A stretch of DNA of 33,682 bases from a virus. Position 1 is the first letter of the stretch; every line of letters starts with the position of its first letter. Below are positions 6,662 through 15,300 of the stretch, piece by piece. A program made the translations under genes and the position numbers. The stretch covers positions 1 through 33,682 of the IMG/VR virus record IMGVR_UViG_3300001533_000912; one strand, given 5' to 3'. The notes under the pieces were generated by a model. It was not told the DNA's origin. It did no database searches and saw only the letters and a program-made list of their open reading frames with translations.

Positions 6662-6924
6662 TACTGTTTAAATAAACCTTTTAATCTTTCAGCAAACGGG
6701 GTCTTAGCCTCTTCAATCGAATCTTTATCATCGAGATTAACCTTAACTTCATCGAGCATTGAAAGGAATAATACGACCCACGCAATTGCAAAGAATGCGA
6801 TGTTAACGCCCCACAATATAGGGTGCGCATCAAAATAGTGAAGCATAAATCCGTAAAATACGGTCTGCATAATTGGTAGACGTGTTGGCAGATTGGTAAT
6901 TACCGTGCGTTTTTTGTTTTTCAT
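6661..6924 (-). CDS. small inner-membrane protein (87 aa), first gene of inserted cassette
   Basis: A basic N-terminus (MKNKKRTVITNLPTRLP) is followed by a weaker hydrophobic stretch (~19-33) and a clear membrane helix (~39-58, GVNIAFFAIAWVVLFLSML), then an acidic and later basic C-terminal tail (KVNLDDKDSIEEAK). Size and topology would suit a holin, an antiholin or an exclusion protein; no family is recognised. It has its own strong promoter (6944-6977) and heads a three-gene cassette transcribed against the surrounding virion genes. Confidence 0.7.
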   Translation of the reverse strand: MKNKKRTVITNLPTRLPIMQTVFYGFMLHYFDAHPILWGVNIAFFAIAWVVLFLSMLDEVKVNLDDKDSIEEAKTPFAERLKGLFKQ

Positions 6925-6943
6925 TTTATTTCCTAATGAATTA

Positions 6944-6977
6944 CAAATATAACTAAATTTGCCTCATGCTACCAAAA
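6944..6977 (-). promoter_or_regulatory. Bacteroidota-type promoter of the minus-strand cassette
   Basis: On the minus strand TTTTG (6977-6973) and TATATTTG (6951-6944) are separated by 21 bases, an excellent match to the TTTG-N19-21-TAnnTTTG consensus. The -33 part lies inside the first codons of the rightward chaperone gene. Confidence 0.65.
6954..6961 (+). promoter_or_regulatory. -7 box TAAATTTG directly before tail chaperone gene
   Basis: TAAATTTG is followed by four bases and the ATG at 6966, the same geometry as before the small terminase. It is two bases from the opposing -7 box at 6944-6951, so both promoters cannot be occupied at once. No clear -33 element is visible. Confidence 0.4.
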
Positions 6978-7565
6978 CTCCGCCGACAACTTGCAAACCT
7001 TATCTACCCCGAACGCCTTCATCCCGAGGGTGAAGATAATTATACCGTTCGATTCGTGACGGATCCAGACGGAGTAGAATGGAAAGTATTCGGCGACGGC
7101 AAATCACCTGCGTTATTGCCACGCAATCGCATGATACCAGCTGAACTCGCAATCATTCAATCCAGCCGTGCAATTGATAACGATGAACTCGCACAGCGCA
7201 CAGATGAATGCATTGAACTATTTAACAAAGGGCAAATCGGTGCAATCGCATCCGTTCTACACGAAACCAAAGCCCGCCTAACGATGTGCGCACCGCTCAA
7301 GTGTTGGCTTGAATTGGCTTGTGTTTACGTTATGTTTCCCGACGAGAAGCCAAACGAATACCAACCATCAATTCAACAGCGCAAAATTGAATACTGGCAA
7401 TCGCACTCATCATCAGGGTTTTTTTTTGCGAATTTAGTCAGGCACTGCATTCCAAGCATATCGAATATATCCGATACCGATTTCCAGACCTATTTAAAGA
7501 TGCAGGAAATAGCAAAACGGGTGACGAGCGAATACGTTACCGCAAGCCTATCTTCGGGCAAATAA
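6966..7565 (+). CDS. tail assembly chaperone, unshifted product (gpG-like)
   Basis: A 199-residue frame starting MLPKLRRQLANLIYPERLHP. It stands immediately before the tape-measure gene, the classical place of the gpG/gpGT tail chaperone pair of siphoviruses. Those proteins hold the tape measure soluble and guide tail-tube assembly. No sequence family is recognised; the call rests on position, size and the slippery run described separately. After the T-run (codons 152-154, Gly-Phe-Phe-Phe) the zero frame continues for 46 codons, which is longer than in many phages. The shifted frame is the better-looking protein downstream. Confidence 0.65.
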   Translation: MLPKLRRQLANLIYPERLHPEGEDNYTVRFVTDPDGVEWKVFGDGKSPALLPRNRMIPAELAIIQSSRAIDNDELAQRTDECIELFNKGQIGAIASVLHETKARLTMCAPLKCWLELACVYVMFPDEKPNEYQPSIQQRKIEYWQSHSSSGFFFANLVRHCIPSISNISDTDFQTYLKMQEIAKRVTSEYVTASLSSGK

Positions 7566-7738
7566 GGCAGTATTTTGACGACTTAAACAAACTCGAATAC
7601 TCGATGTGTGAAGGCGACACCTTGCAAATTGAAGCATTACAAAGATTGAGTTCTGAAACCTACTACGCGCGCCGGCAAGAATACACGGAGTTGTGCGAAC
7701 GCAAACGCCAAGAATTTGAGCGACTAAAAAGGCGTTAA
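6966..7738 (+). CDS. tail assembly chaperone, -1 frameshift product (gpGT-like)
   Basis: If ribosomes slip back one base in the T9 run near 7419-7427, translation leaves the zero frame and continues for 103 codons to the TAA at 7736-7738, giving about 257 residues. The shifted part reads CEFSQALHSKHIEYIRYR and later YRKPIFGQIRQYFDDLNKLE and RRQEYTELCERKRQEFERL: a soluble, charged, helical protein without interruption. It fills the whole space up to the tape-measure gene, which the zero frame leaves as a 197-base gap. Known gpGT proteins bind the tape measure through the T part. A genuine programmed shift and a single-base indel in the sequence are both possible; the position strongly favours the former. 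Confidence 0.6.
7416..7428 (+). other. candidate -1 slippery site GGGTTTTTTTTTG
   Basis: In the zero frame the codons are GGG TTT TTT TTT GCG. Either TTT TTT pair can re-pair with TTT TTT after a -1 slip, so it meets the X XXY YYZ rule. It lies 154 codons into the gene preceding the tape measure. Confidence 0.6.
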
Positions 7739-7747
7739 TATATTTCG

Positions 7748-7755
7748 TAACTTTA
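7748..7755 (+). promoter_or_regulatory. weak -7-like box before tape-measure gene
   Basis: TTTCG followed by TAACTTTA, one mismatch from TAnnTTTG, lies seven bases before the ATG at 7763. It shares the TTCG prefix with the sites at 4420, 22319 and 24137. Function is unproven, and transcription may simply continue from upstream. Confidence 0.3.
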
Positions 7756-7762
7756 CATCATT

Positions 7763-10234
7763 ATGCAAGTCGCCTTTGAACTCACAGCAAACCCCGTCCC
7801 ATTAGAGGATGCCTACCGCCGTGCCGGACTGGCAGGAGAGAAGGCTTCGAAGTCAAATGATGAAGCCACGAGAAAGCAAAATGAGCGCATAGGTATGCTA
7901 AATGCATCACTTGCAAGATTAAAAACCTCATACGAAAAAACATCTGACCCGAAATCACAACAGGGAATAATCATTGCAATGCAACGATTGCAAAAGGAAA
8001 TTGACAAAGTAAAATCCGGTGCAGACAAGGCAGGTCATAGTGTAAACAAAGCGTTAAAATCCAATACATCCGAGGCTGGCAAGTTCCAAAACTCCCTTAA
8101 AGGTGTTGGTAGTATGGTAGCCGGGGCATTCGCGATTGGGTCTGTTATTCAATTCGGGCGTGAAGTAATAAAGGTTCAGGCTCAATTCGATTCCTACCAA
8201 CGACAATTAAAAGCGATTACAGGTAGCGAAACTGAGGCAGGGCGTTCAATGCAATTCATAACAAACATTGCAGAACAATTAGGATTGGAAATCAATTCAA
8301 CAACACAGGCCTATACTCAATTCATTGGTGCGTATGTAAAGTCAGGCGGTAAAATACTTGAAGGACAGGAAACATTTAAAGCCGTTAGTCAGGCTGTTAC
8401 CGTAATGGGATTAAGTGCCGACCAAACCAGCGGGGCATTTTTGGCACTCCAGCAAATGGTGTCAAAAGGCACTGTCCAGGCAGAGGAATTAAGAGGTCAA
8501 TTAGGGGAAAGAATCCCAGGGGCGTTCTCAATTGCAAGCAAAGCGATGGGTGTAACCGAACAGCAGTTAGGCAAGATGCTTGAGCAAGGCGAAGTATTAG
8601 CCAAAGACTTTCTGCCACGATTTTCAAAAGAGTTGACAAAAACATTTGCAAAAGATAGTGTAGATGCGAGCAAGTCACTCAATGCCGAAATAAACAGATT
8701 GTCAAATTCATGGACGGGACTCATGCGAACCGTTGGAGATACCGGTATTGCCGAGGCGTCAATTAAGATGCTTACCGGACTTGTAAATGTACTTGATGCC
8801 AGTATTGCAATGGCTACTGGTCAGTGGGGAGAATATCAAACCCGTGTGATTCAAGCCCAACGTGCTGTATTGCTTGACGAAGCCGGGCAAAGAATTAATG
8901 ACCAAATACAAAATAGGGTTAAACTACTTAAAGAATCGGGTTTAACATCAGAGGAGGTAAGCGAGGAATTAAGGCGTTCATATGGATTATACGCAGATGC
9001 AGTTGAACAGGGCGATGAACGAATAAAGAGGAGTCAAGCCAGTATGTTTGGCGACAAAGGCATAACGGAACAATTTGTACTTGAACTCGAAACAAAACGC
9101 AAGACAAGAGATTTAACACTATTGGCAATAAACGACATTGAGCGAGAGGTTAGCATAAAGGGCAAGTCGGTAGAGCTGAGCAATGAGGAATTAAAAGCAA
9201 TTGAATCCATTGCAAGGGCAAGAGAAAAATCCCAAAAAGAACTGCGCAAATGGATGCTTGCACCTGAGCGCATACCTGAGCGTATTGCAGGCGTAGAAGA
9301 GCCGGAATTTGCCAAGGGATTAGGTAAGGGCGCAGATGAAAGAATGGAGGACACCGCCAGACTTGCATTAGAGGAGTTGCAATTAATGAACATTGTTGAG
9401 CAGGGCTATGCCGAAATGGAGGATGAGAAGGCAAGATTAAATAAAGAGGCGAACGACAAAATCAGGGCGCAAAACGAAGAGTCAATGGCAGTCCAACTCC
9501 AGCAATACGAGATGATTGGACGCACTGCAATTACGTTGTCTCAACTACAATTTAATTCACTCGAAAAGCAGGGAATAGACCTCGAGGAAAGCCGGCGTAA
9601 TGGAATACTAACTGAGGAAGAGTATCAAGTCCAATACAAAGCACTCAAGCGGAAGGAATTTGAAACCAATAGACTTGCTACATTGGGAGAGATAGCGATT
9701 CAAACCGCTTTGGCACTGGCCAATGCAAAGAACTTGACAACATTTGGCGCGTTGTCACCTTTCATTATAGGCAACGGACTTGCACAGGCGGTTGTTGTTG
9801 CAACGCGTCCGAACCCTTACGCAGAGGGAACAAAGCGTGTTAAGGGCGGCCAATTAGGCAAAGATAGCGTACCTTACATTGATGGTGACGGAAGCCGTGC
9901 GCTTCTTATGCCCGGTGAAATGATTATGCCGACAAAGAAGGTAAATGAGCACGCACCATACCTCGACAATGTATTTGACGGACGCATTACCGCAACTCAA
10001 TCCCGATGGGCTTCTGACCTGTTCGTGTCGAAGCGTATTGATACCGGATTACTAAATTTCATGAGTACTCTATCAGTTCCGGGTGCATCAAATTCGGGCA
10101 ATAGAGATATTGTAAACGCTATCCGCAGAAAAGAAGTACCAACATTTAAGCGTGAAGCCGACCGGATTGTGAACGCAATTTACAACACGAGTAGAACCGA
10201 TAATGACGGAGGGTACAGGAGATGGAAAAGGTAG
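7763..10234 (+). CDS. tail tape-measure protein
   Basis: An 823-residue, largely helical protein. Residues ~1-110 are polar coiled coil (long KQNERIGMLNASLARLK-type heptads). Residues ~113-133 are hydrophobic (GSMVAGAFAIGSVIQFG). Residues ~135-320 match the conserved N-terminal domain of phage tape measures, with FDSYQRQLKAITGSETEA, AYTQFIGAYVKSGG, VSKGTVQAEELRGQLGERIPGAF and LPRFSKEL. A second hydrophobic stretch lies at ~640-690, before a Gly-rich C-terminal region. Tape measures set tail length; with roughly 0.15 nm per residue, 823 residues would suggest a tail near 120 nm. The ORF follows the chaperone gene and overlaps the next ORF by 13 bases. Confidence 0.9.
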   Translation: MQVAFELTANPVPLEDAYRRAGLAGEKASKSNDEATRKQNERIGMLNASLARLKTSYEKTSDPKSQQGIIIAMQRLQKEIDKVKSGADKAGHSVNKALKSNTSEAGKFQNSLKGVGSMVAGAFAIGSVIQFGREVIKVQAQFDSYQRQLKAITGSETEAGRSMQFITNIAEQLGLEINSTTQAYTQFIGAYVKSGGKILEGQETFKAVSQAVTVMGLSADQTSGAFLALQQMVSKGTVQAEELRGQLGERIPGAFSIASKAMGVTEQQLGKMLEQGEVLAKDFLPRFSKELTKTFAKDSVDASKSLNAEINRLSNSWTGLMRTVGDTGIAEASIKMLTGLVNVLDASIAMATGQWGEYQTRVIQAQRAVLLDEAGQRINDQIQNRVKLLKESGLTSEEVSEELRRSYGLYADAVEQGDERIKRSQASMFGDKGITEQFVLELETKRKTRDLTLLAINDIEREVSIKGKSVELSNEELKAIESIARAREKSQKELRKWMLAPERIPERIAGVEEPEFAKGLGKGADERMEDTARLALEELQLMNIVEQGYAEMEDEKARLNKEANDKIRAQNEESMAVQLQQYEMIGRTAITLSQLQFNSLEKQGIDLEESRRNGILTEEEYQVQYKALKRKEFETNRLATLGEIAIQTALALANAKNLTTFGALSPFIIGNGLAQAVVVATRPNPYAEGTKRVKGGQLGKDSVPYIDGDGSRALLMPGEMIMPTKKVNEHAPYLDNVFDGRITATQSRWASDLFVSKRIDTGLLNFMSTLSVPGASNSGNRDIVNAIRRKEVPTFKREADRIVNAIYNTSRTDNDGGYRRWKR

Positions 10235-10464
10235 ATACGGAAAAGTTGGTATTGGAATTAAAGCTCATGGCACAAGCACTTCGTGAAGCCCACGGGTTAG
10301 ACACGGTTGAAATATATGTAACGATTACCCGTGAAGATGACCAATGCGGTATATTTCGTGGAGGTGTTGGAAACATCCTACTTCGTAAATCCGCCGTTAA
10401 GGAAATGCAGATATGGGATGAAGTCGAAGATAGTGATAATTGCGAACCCCTAAAGCCATATTGA
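10222..10464 (+). CDS. small hypothetical tail-region protein (80 aa)
   Basis: Starts inside the end of the tape-measure gene, after GGAGGGTACAGGAG, and ends eight bases before the next ORF. The sequence (MEKVDTEKLVLELKLMAQAL, later EIYVTITREDDQCGIF) suggests a helix followed by beta-strands. It has no recognised family. The tight spacing on both sides argues that it is a real gene and part of the tail operon. Confidence 0.65.
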   Translation: MEKVDTEKLVLELKLMAQALREAHGLDTVEIYVTITREDDQCGIFRGGVGNILLRKSAVKEMQIWDEVEDSDNCEPLKPY

Positions 10465-10471
10465 TACTGAA

Positions 10472-12340
10472 ATGAAACGAGTATATCTTAATGGTTCGCC
10501 CGTTGTTGGCAGGATTGATGGATTAAATGAAACCACAATAAAGAATAAACTTGGTGATGAAAATCTTGCGCAGGAATCCGAGTTCAGTACGGAATTGATA
10601 TTTTATGGAGCGGGCTGGCAGATAATAAAAAGTATCTTAATCGAACCCGTGAACTCATTTCAGAACAGCATACAGGTTCGCATTTGGGATGATTGCTGTA
10701 ATAGTTTTCTGCCAATGACGTATAAAATTACGTCAAACGACATCCGGTTTTGCGATGGTGAATGCTTCGTAACGGTTCGCCTCGTAGCGAATGATACCGA
10801 TGCCGAAATACTGCGAGATGTACGGGCTAAGAAGATAAATGAACCCGCATTTTTTTCAGACCCAAATCAGATACCAAAGTTTAATTATTGCGTAGAGAAC
10901 CGGAGTAATTTTATTACGCATTTCATTATTGCTGCGGCGTGTTTATTGTTGATTTTATTAAATGGCATAGTGATACCATTACTTGCATTTATAGCGAGCA
11001 TAACGATATTTCTACTTGCCGTTTGTGTTGTAATTGTTGCAATACTTGCAATCGTTACGGCATTGATTTGGATTATTACTGCAATTGTAAACGTACTGAA
11101 TTTCTTTTTTCAGATTTGGAACTCACTACCCCTGCTACCGAATATTCCGCTTATTAATATGCCGAATATAAACTACCCTAATCTTATACCGCCTAATTGC
11201 CAAAACCTATTTAACAACCCCCTAATTGTATTTCAAGAGGTTTACGACCTATTAAAACTAATTGCACAATTCATAATTTCCTGTGATGAAAAGCACCCAT
11301 CCCCACTCGTAAGATATTATTTGCAAATAGCAGGAAATATAGTAGGTGCGCAAATCGTATCGTCTATTTTTCAAAATCCTAATTCAAGTAGATATGATTC
11401 ATGCATTCTCAATGCGCCTGAAAACAACGGCATGTCAAATCCACCTACAATCATAGGTGAAAACTTACCGCCTTGGACGGTTGCGGAATTGCTTGATAAA
11501 TTAGCCGTTACAATTAATGGCAGTTGGTTTGTTAGCGGTGGCGTAATATATTTAGAAGATAAGTATTTCCTCGAATCCCAACGTGTTTTTTTTGACGCCC
11601 GTAATGAGTTTCAAGACATACTTGTTCAAGCATGCTATGACCCCAGCCCTGAACAACCATACGCATCAACTCTTATTAAATTCGCAGAGGATGGCAGGGA
11701 GGAAGTCGGGAATGACATATTGAAGCAATACCGTATTGAAGTCGATTACCAGCAATTCGGTAACAACCCGGCATTTGAGGGCAGGAACGAAATAAGTATT
11801 CCGTTTGCACCGGTCAGGGTTCGTAATGATGATATGAGACCGCAGATTAAATACGATGCACTTAGTTGGTGGCAAGCCCTTATATTCCCTGACGTTATAT
11901 TGTTAGGTAGATTGTCGGCAACTCAGGACTACATGTTGATGGAGAAAGGTACTACAAGTGTTCCTAAATTAATAATATGGAACAGGCAATCAGGAATTAA
12001 TAACGCCAAGGTATTGAATTACGGCCAAGGCGACCACAACAGACCATGGAAATTGTCATGGTTGCAAGGCAGTCTTAGAAGGGATAGCCCCGACTATATT
12101 AATAGCATCGCACAACCCAATGGCTCACTTTATGACCAATTCATTGTCAATGACCCACGAACAAGGCAGTACGCACGCCACAGGTTTACAATTAGGGTTA
12201 AATTTACATGCCAGAGATTCAGGGATGCAGTTCCACGCCGGAGGTTGGTTTTACCTGATGGCAGAGTAGGCAGAATCGAATCATACGTAATTAGTTTAAA
12301 TTCACGCCAGCCCTATATTGAATGTACGGGCACGGTATAA
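10472..12340 (+). CDS. tail-tip/baseplate hub-like protein with long hydrophobic segment
   Basis: A 622-residue protein located just after the tape measure, where distal tail and hub proteins lie. Residues ~1-135 and ~320-622 look soluble and beta-rich. The WTVAELLDKLAVTINGSWFV stretch (about 349-368), followed by YLEDKYF, recalls hub-type proteins. Between them lies an exceptional hydrophobic stretch, residues ~148-222, long enough for three or four membrane helices (FIIAAACLLLILLNGIVIPL and onwards), followed by a Pro/Asn-rich loop (LPNIPLINMPNINYPN). A virion protein with such a segment could insert into the host membrane when DNA is ejected; that role is inferred. No lysozyme or peptidase motif is evident. 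Confidence 0.65.
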   Translation: MKRVYLNGSPVVGRIDGLNETTIKNKLGDENLAQESEFSTELIFYGAGWQIIKSILIEPVNSFQNSIQVRIWDDCCNSFLPMTYKITSNDIRFCDGECFVTVRLVANDTDAEILRDVRAKKINEPAFFSDPNQIPKFNYCVENRSNFITHFIIAAACLLLILLNGIVIPLLAFIASITIFLLAVCVVIVAILAIVTALIWIITAIVNVLNFFFQIWNSLPLLPNIPLINMPNINYPNLIPPNCQNLFNNPLIVFQEVYDLLKLIAQFIISCDEKHPSPLVRYYLQIAGNIVGAQIVSSIFQNPNSSRYDSCILNAPENNGMSNPPTIIGENLPPWTVAELLDKLAVTINGSWFVSGGVIYLEDKYFLESQRVFFDARNEFQDILVQACYDPSPEQPYASTLIKFAEDGREEVGNDILKQYRIEVDYQQFGNNPAFEGRNEISIPFAPVRVRNDDMRPQIKYDALSWWQALIFPDVILLGRLSATQDYMLMEKGTTSVPKLIIWNRQSGINNAKVLNYGQGDHNRPWKLSWLQGSLRRDSPDYINSIAQPNGSLYDQFIVNDPRTRQYARHRFTIRVKFTCQRFRDAVPRRRLVLPDGRVGRIESYVISLNSRQPYIECTGTV

Positions 12341-12357
12341 AAAACAAATAATTTATT

Positions 12358-15300
12358 ATGAGTTGCATAATTCAAACAGATTTACACGAAATCAGGATAT
12401 TGCCCGGGCAGTCACAATCCCGAGAAATCGAGGTATCAATACCTAATACCACGGGTTGCAATTGCGCCACGAATATTACGGCTATAAACGTATTGAGCAC
12501 AACGGGATTACAGGTAACTATTACGACCGCCCCGAGTACGCCGATTTCAGGATATTGCACCACGCCTTTTATTATTGAATTTGATGTAACTGCACTACCG
12601 AATTTCCCCGTGAATAGCGCAGGTTATATCGGATTTGAATTTATACGCAGTGGCGGAGGTAGTACTCTTAATGCCAATATTGGCGTAATGGCAGTTCCCA
12701 TATTACAGAACCCCAGCATATCATTAGGGGATTTGTGCAAAGATGGATACGCATCACTAAAAATATGCAACGAGTCAAATGTATCCGAAACATTCACTAT
12801 ATCGGCATGCAGTTGTGAGGACTTAGTAGAGCCCGAAATTGGCGCATGGACTGCTGTAATTGATTCCTGCCACTGCCATGAATTTCCAATTATTTACGCA
12901 CCCAATGAAACCCAAGAGGGTGAACGGAATTGTACAATTAAAATTAACGCAAACGGATATACGCAGATAATTAATCTGTACTGGAATGAGGTCTATTGTG
13001 AAATGGAAACGCTATCATGGCAGATAGGCGACATAAACGATGTAATTGTATTTGATAACAACAGTTTCGATACGAGCTGTGATACCATAACTGCCGGAGC
13101 GATAGGTGAAAGGAAAGTACTGGTAATTGTTCAGCAATTGAATGACCCCGTTGTTAAAGACGAGGTAATATACTTTTCACCGTGGATGTTTACCAATAGT
13201 CCCGTGTGGCGTTATAACTTCCCGGGAGTACCTACAAATGGGTTCAGATATTCCGTATGTGATAGCATAGCACCCGACGGCGTTTATGCAATGGACTGGT
13301 ACGGGTTTCAGGAATCGCAACGCAATGGAAACGTAACGCTGACTATTTCGAATAATGGATTGACATTAGAATTTAGTTATGAGTTCGTATTAATGGCAGA
13401 CGCCTTAGACGAACCCAATAATTTACCTAATGAAAACCCGAAATGGTTGCTTCGGAATTCAATGGGTAATCCAGTTGATTTGAATCAGGACTTCGATAAT
13501 AGCGTCTATGTAAATAGTCGGTATGCATCTTTCGTAATGACAATTGAAAGAATTACGGGTACATTTATTCGGGATTTTTTCAATATAAAATGCAGGTTTG
13601 AGTTCTATGGCGAAAACGATATAGACCCAAATGTTGAAATAGAATTTGCACCAGTTGTTATCATTGACGGCAATACAGATACGACCGACTACCTCAGCGA
13701 AATAGTAAACAGAAGTGCTACTATTACATTTAATTATAGCGGATATGACGGCGCAGGTGTTGCACCGCAAGGCGTTGGATTAGTTGTAATACGGACTGAT
13801 ACCAGTAACAATGGCATAGACCCGTGGGAGAATTACGACATCATATTTATTGACCTTATAAATTCAACGAGTACAAATGCCTTGATTTCGGTATCTACAC
13901 CTGTGACAAATGTTGGTGGTGGGCAATTCGAGGCGGTTATATTTATAAATCCAAACGGCGATGAAAACGCCTTGTATCGATTCATATTGATTTGCCAATG
14001 CTCAACTACAAATCCGCAAGTAAGGAGTTCAATTAGCCGTCAAATAGAAGTAGTAAATTATGACGACCAACACCTACCGATGCTGGCTGTATCTGATATT
14101 ACTACAAATGTATTCAATGGTAAACTGGCAAATAGGAATATCAGGATGCCTGTAAACACACAATTGGAAGCCGAGTTATTTGTCGATATGGCGAGTATAG
14201 ATGCCATTATTGATACGAAGTCGGGCGGTCAGATTAGTTCGGCATATGAGGCACTGCAATCCGTTGAATTACGGGTATCTGAAATAACAGATGAAGGCAA
14301 CGAAATAAGATATTTCAATCCCCGAATTTCAAGGCGATTCAGCAAATGGGTGAACGATTCGGAATTACGTGGTATTCCATCATTTGTAAACCGAAGCAGT
14401 GATGAATTTCTAAATCTCGTATTCCCATTTACGATACCCGACAACATCTTGCGACAAACCACAAGTGAGAATTGGTTTAACATTGATGGTCAAAACATAC
14501 TCAATCCTGAAATTGTTTCAGAGTGTCAGGCAGGCGTAATTGCGGTAGCGGAAAGCATACCCGTTAGTGGTAGTCCTAATCTGAATGGGGCAATATTTAT
14601 TCCCGAATTGAATCAGATGTGGACTTGTGATAGGACAAATGATTTAATTGTGAGATTGGATTTGAATACATTTGAATTACTGCCAAATATAGCGCTTACA
14701 GCAGGGGATTCGCCAGCAGGGATTATTTACCTCAACGGCTTAAATAAGGTTTACGTGGCGTGTAGTGTGAGCAATCAAGTACGTATAATCAATATTTATA
14801 CCCTCAATATAACCGCTGTTTCAGGCATTACGGGTACGGGTATTCAACGCTTCGCACGAAACAATAACAACGTTTATTACACGGCTTTCGGGTCAAATAC
14901 GGTTCACGAAATTAACATCACATCAGATGCTGAAACGGGCTCAATAGCGGTGGGTACACAGCCAATTGATATAATATTTGCCCCCGAAACGCAGGAAATA
15001 TACATTACTAATTTCGGCAGTTCAAATGTAACCGTATTAGATACGGCACTAAATGTTGTCGCTACCGTCGCACTTGCTGGCCAACCATTCCGATTATTGT
15101 TTACGCCTACATCTAAAGTGCTTGCGACATACACTAATACCATTGCAGAAATTGATACAGGCGGATTCAGTGTTACAACGTATTCGATGCCGTCAGGCGC
15201 ATTAGGTAGTTTGGCGTTGTCCCCCCTCGACGGAATGATTTACTTGCTATGCAATGGTGCAGATTTGCTATGCGTCCTCGACCCCGTGAACATATCGAAA

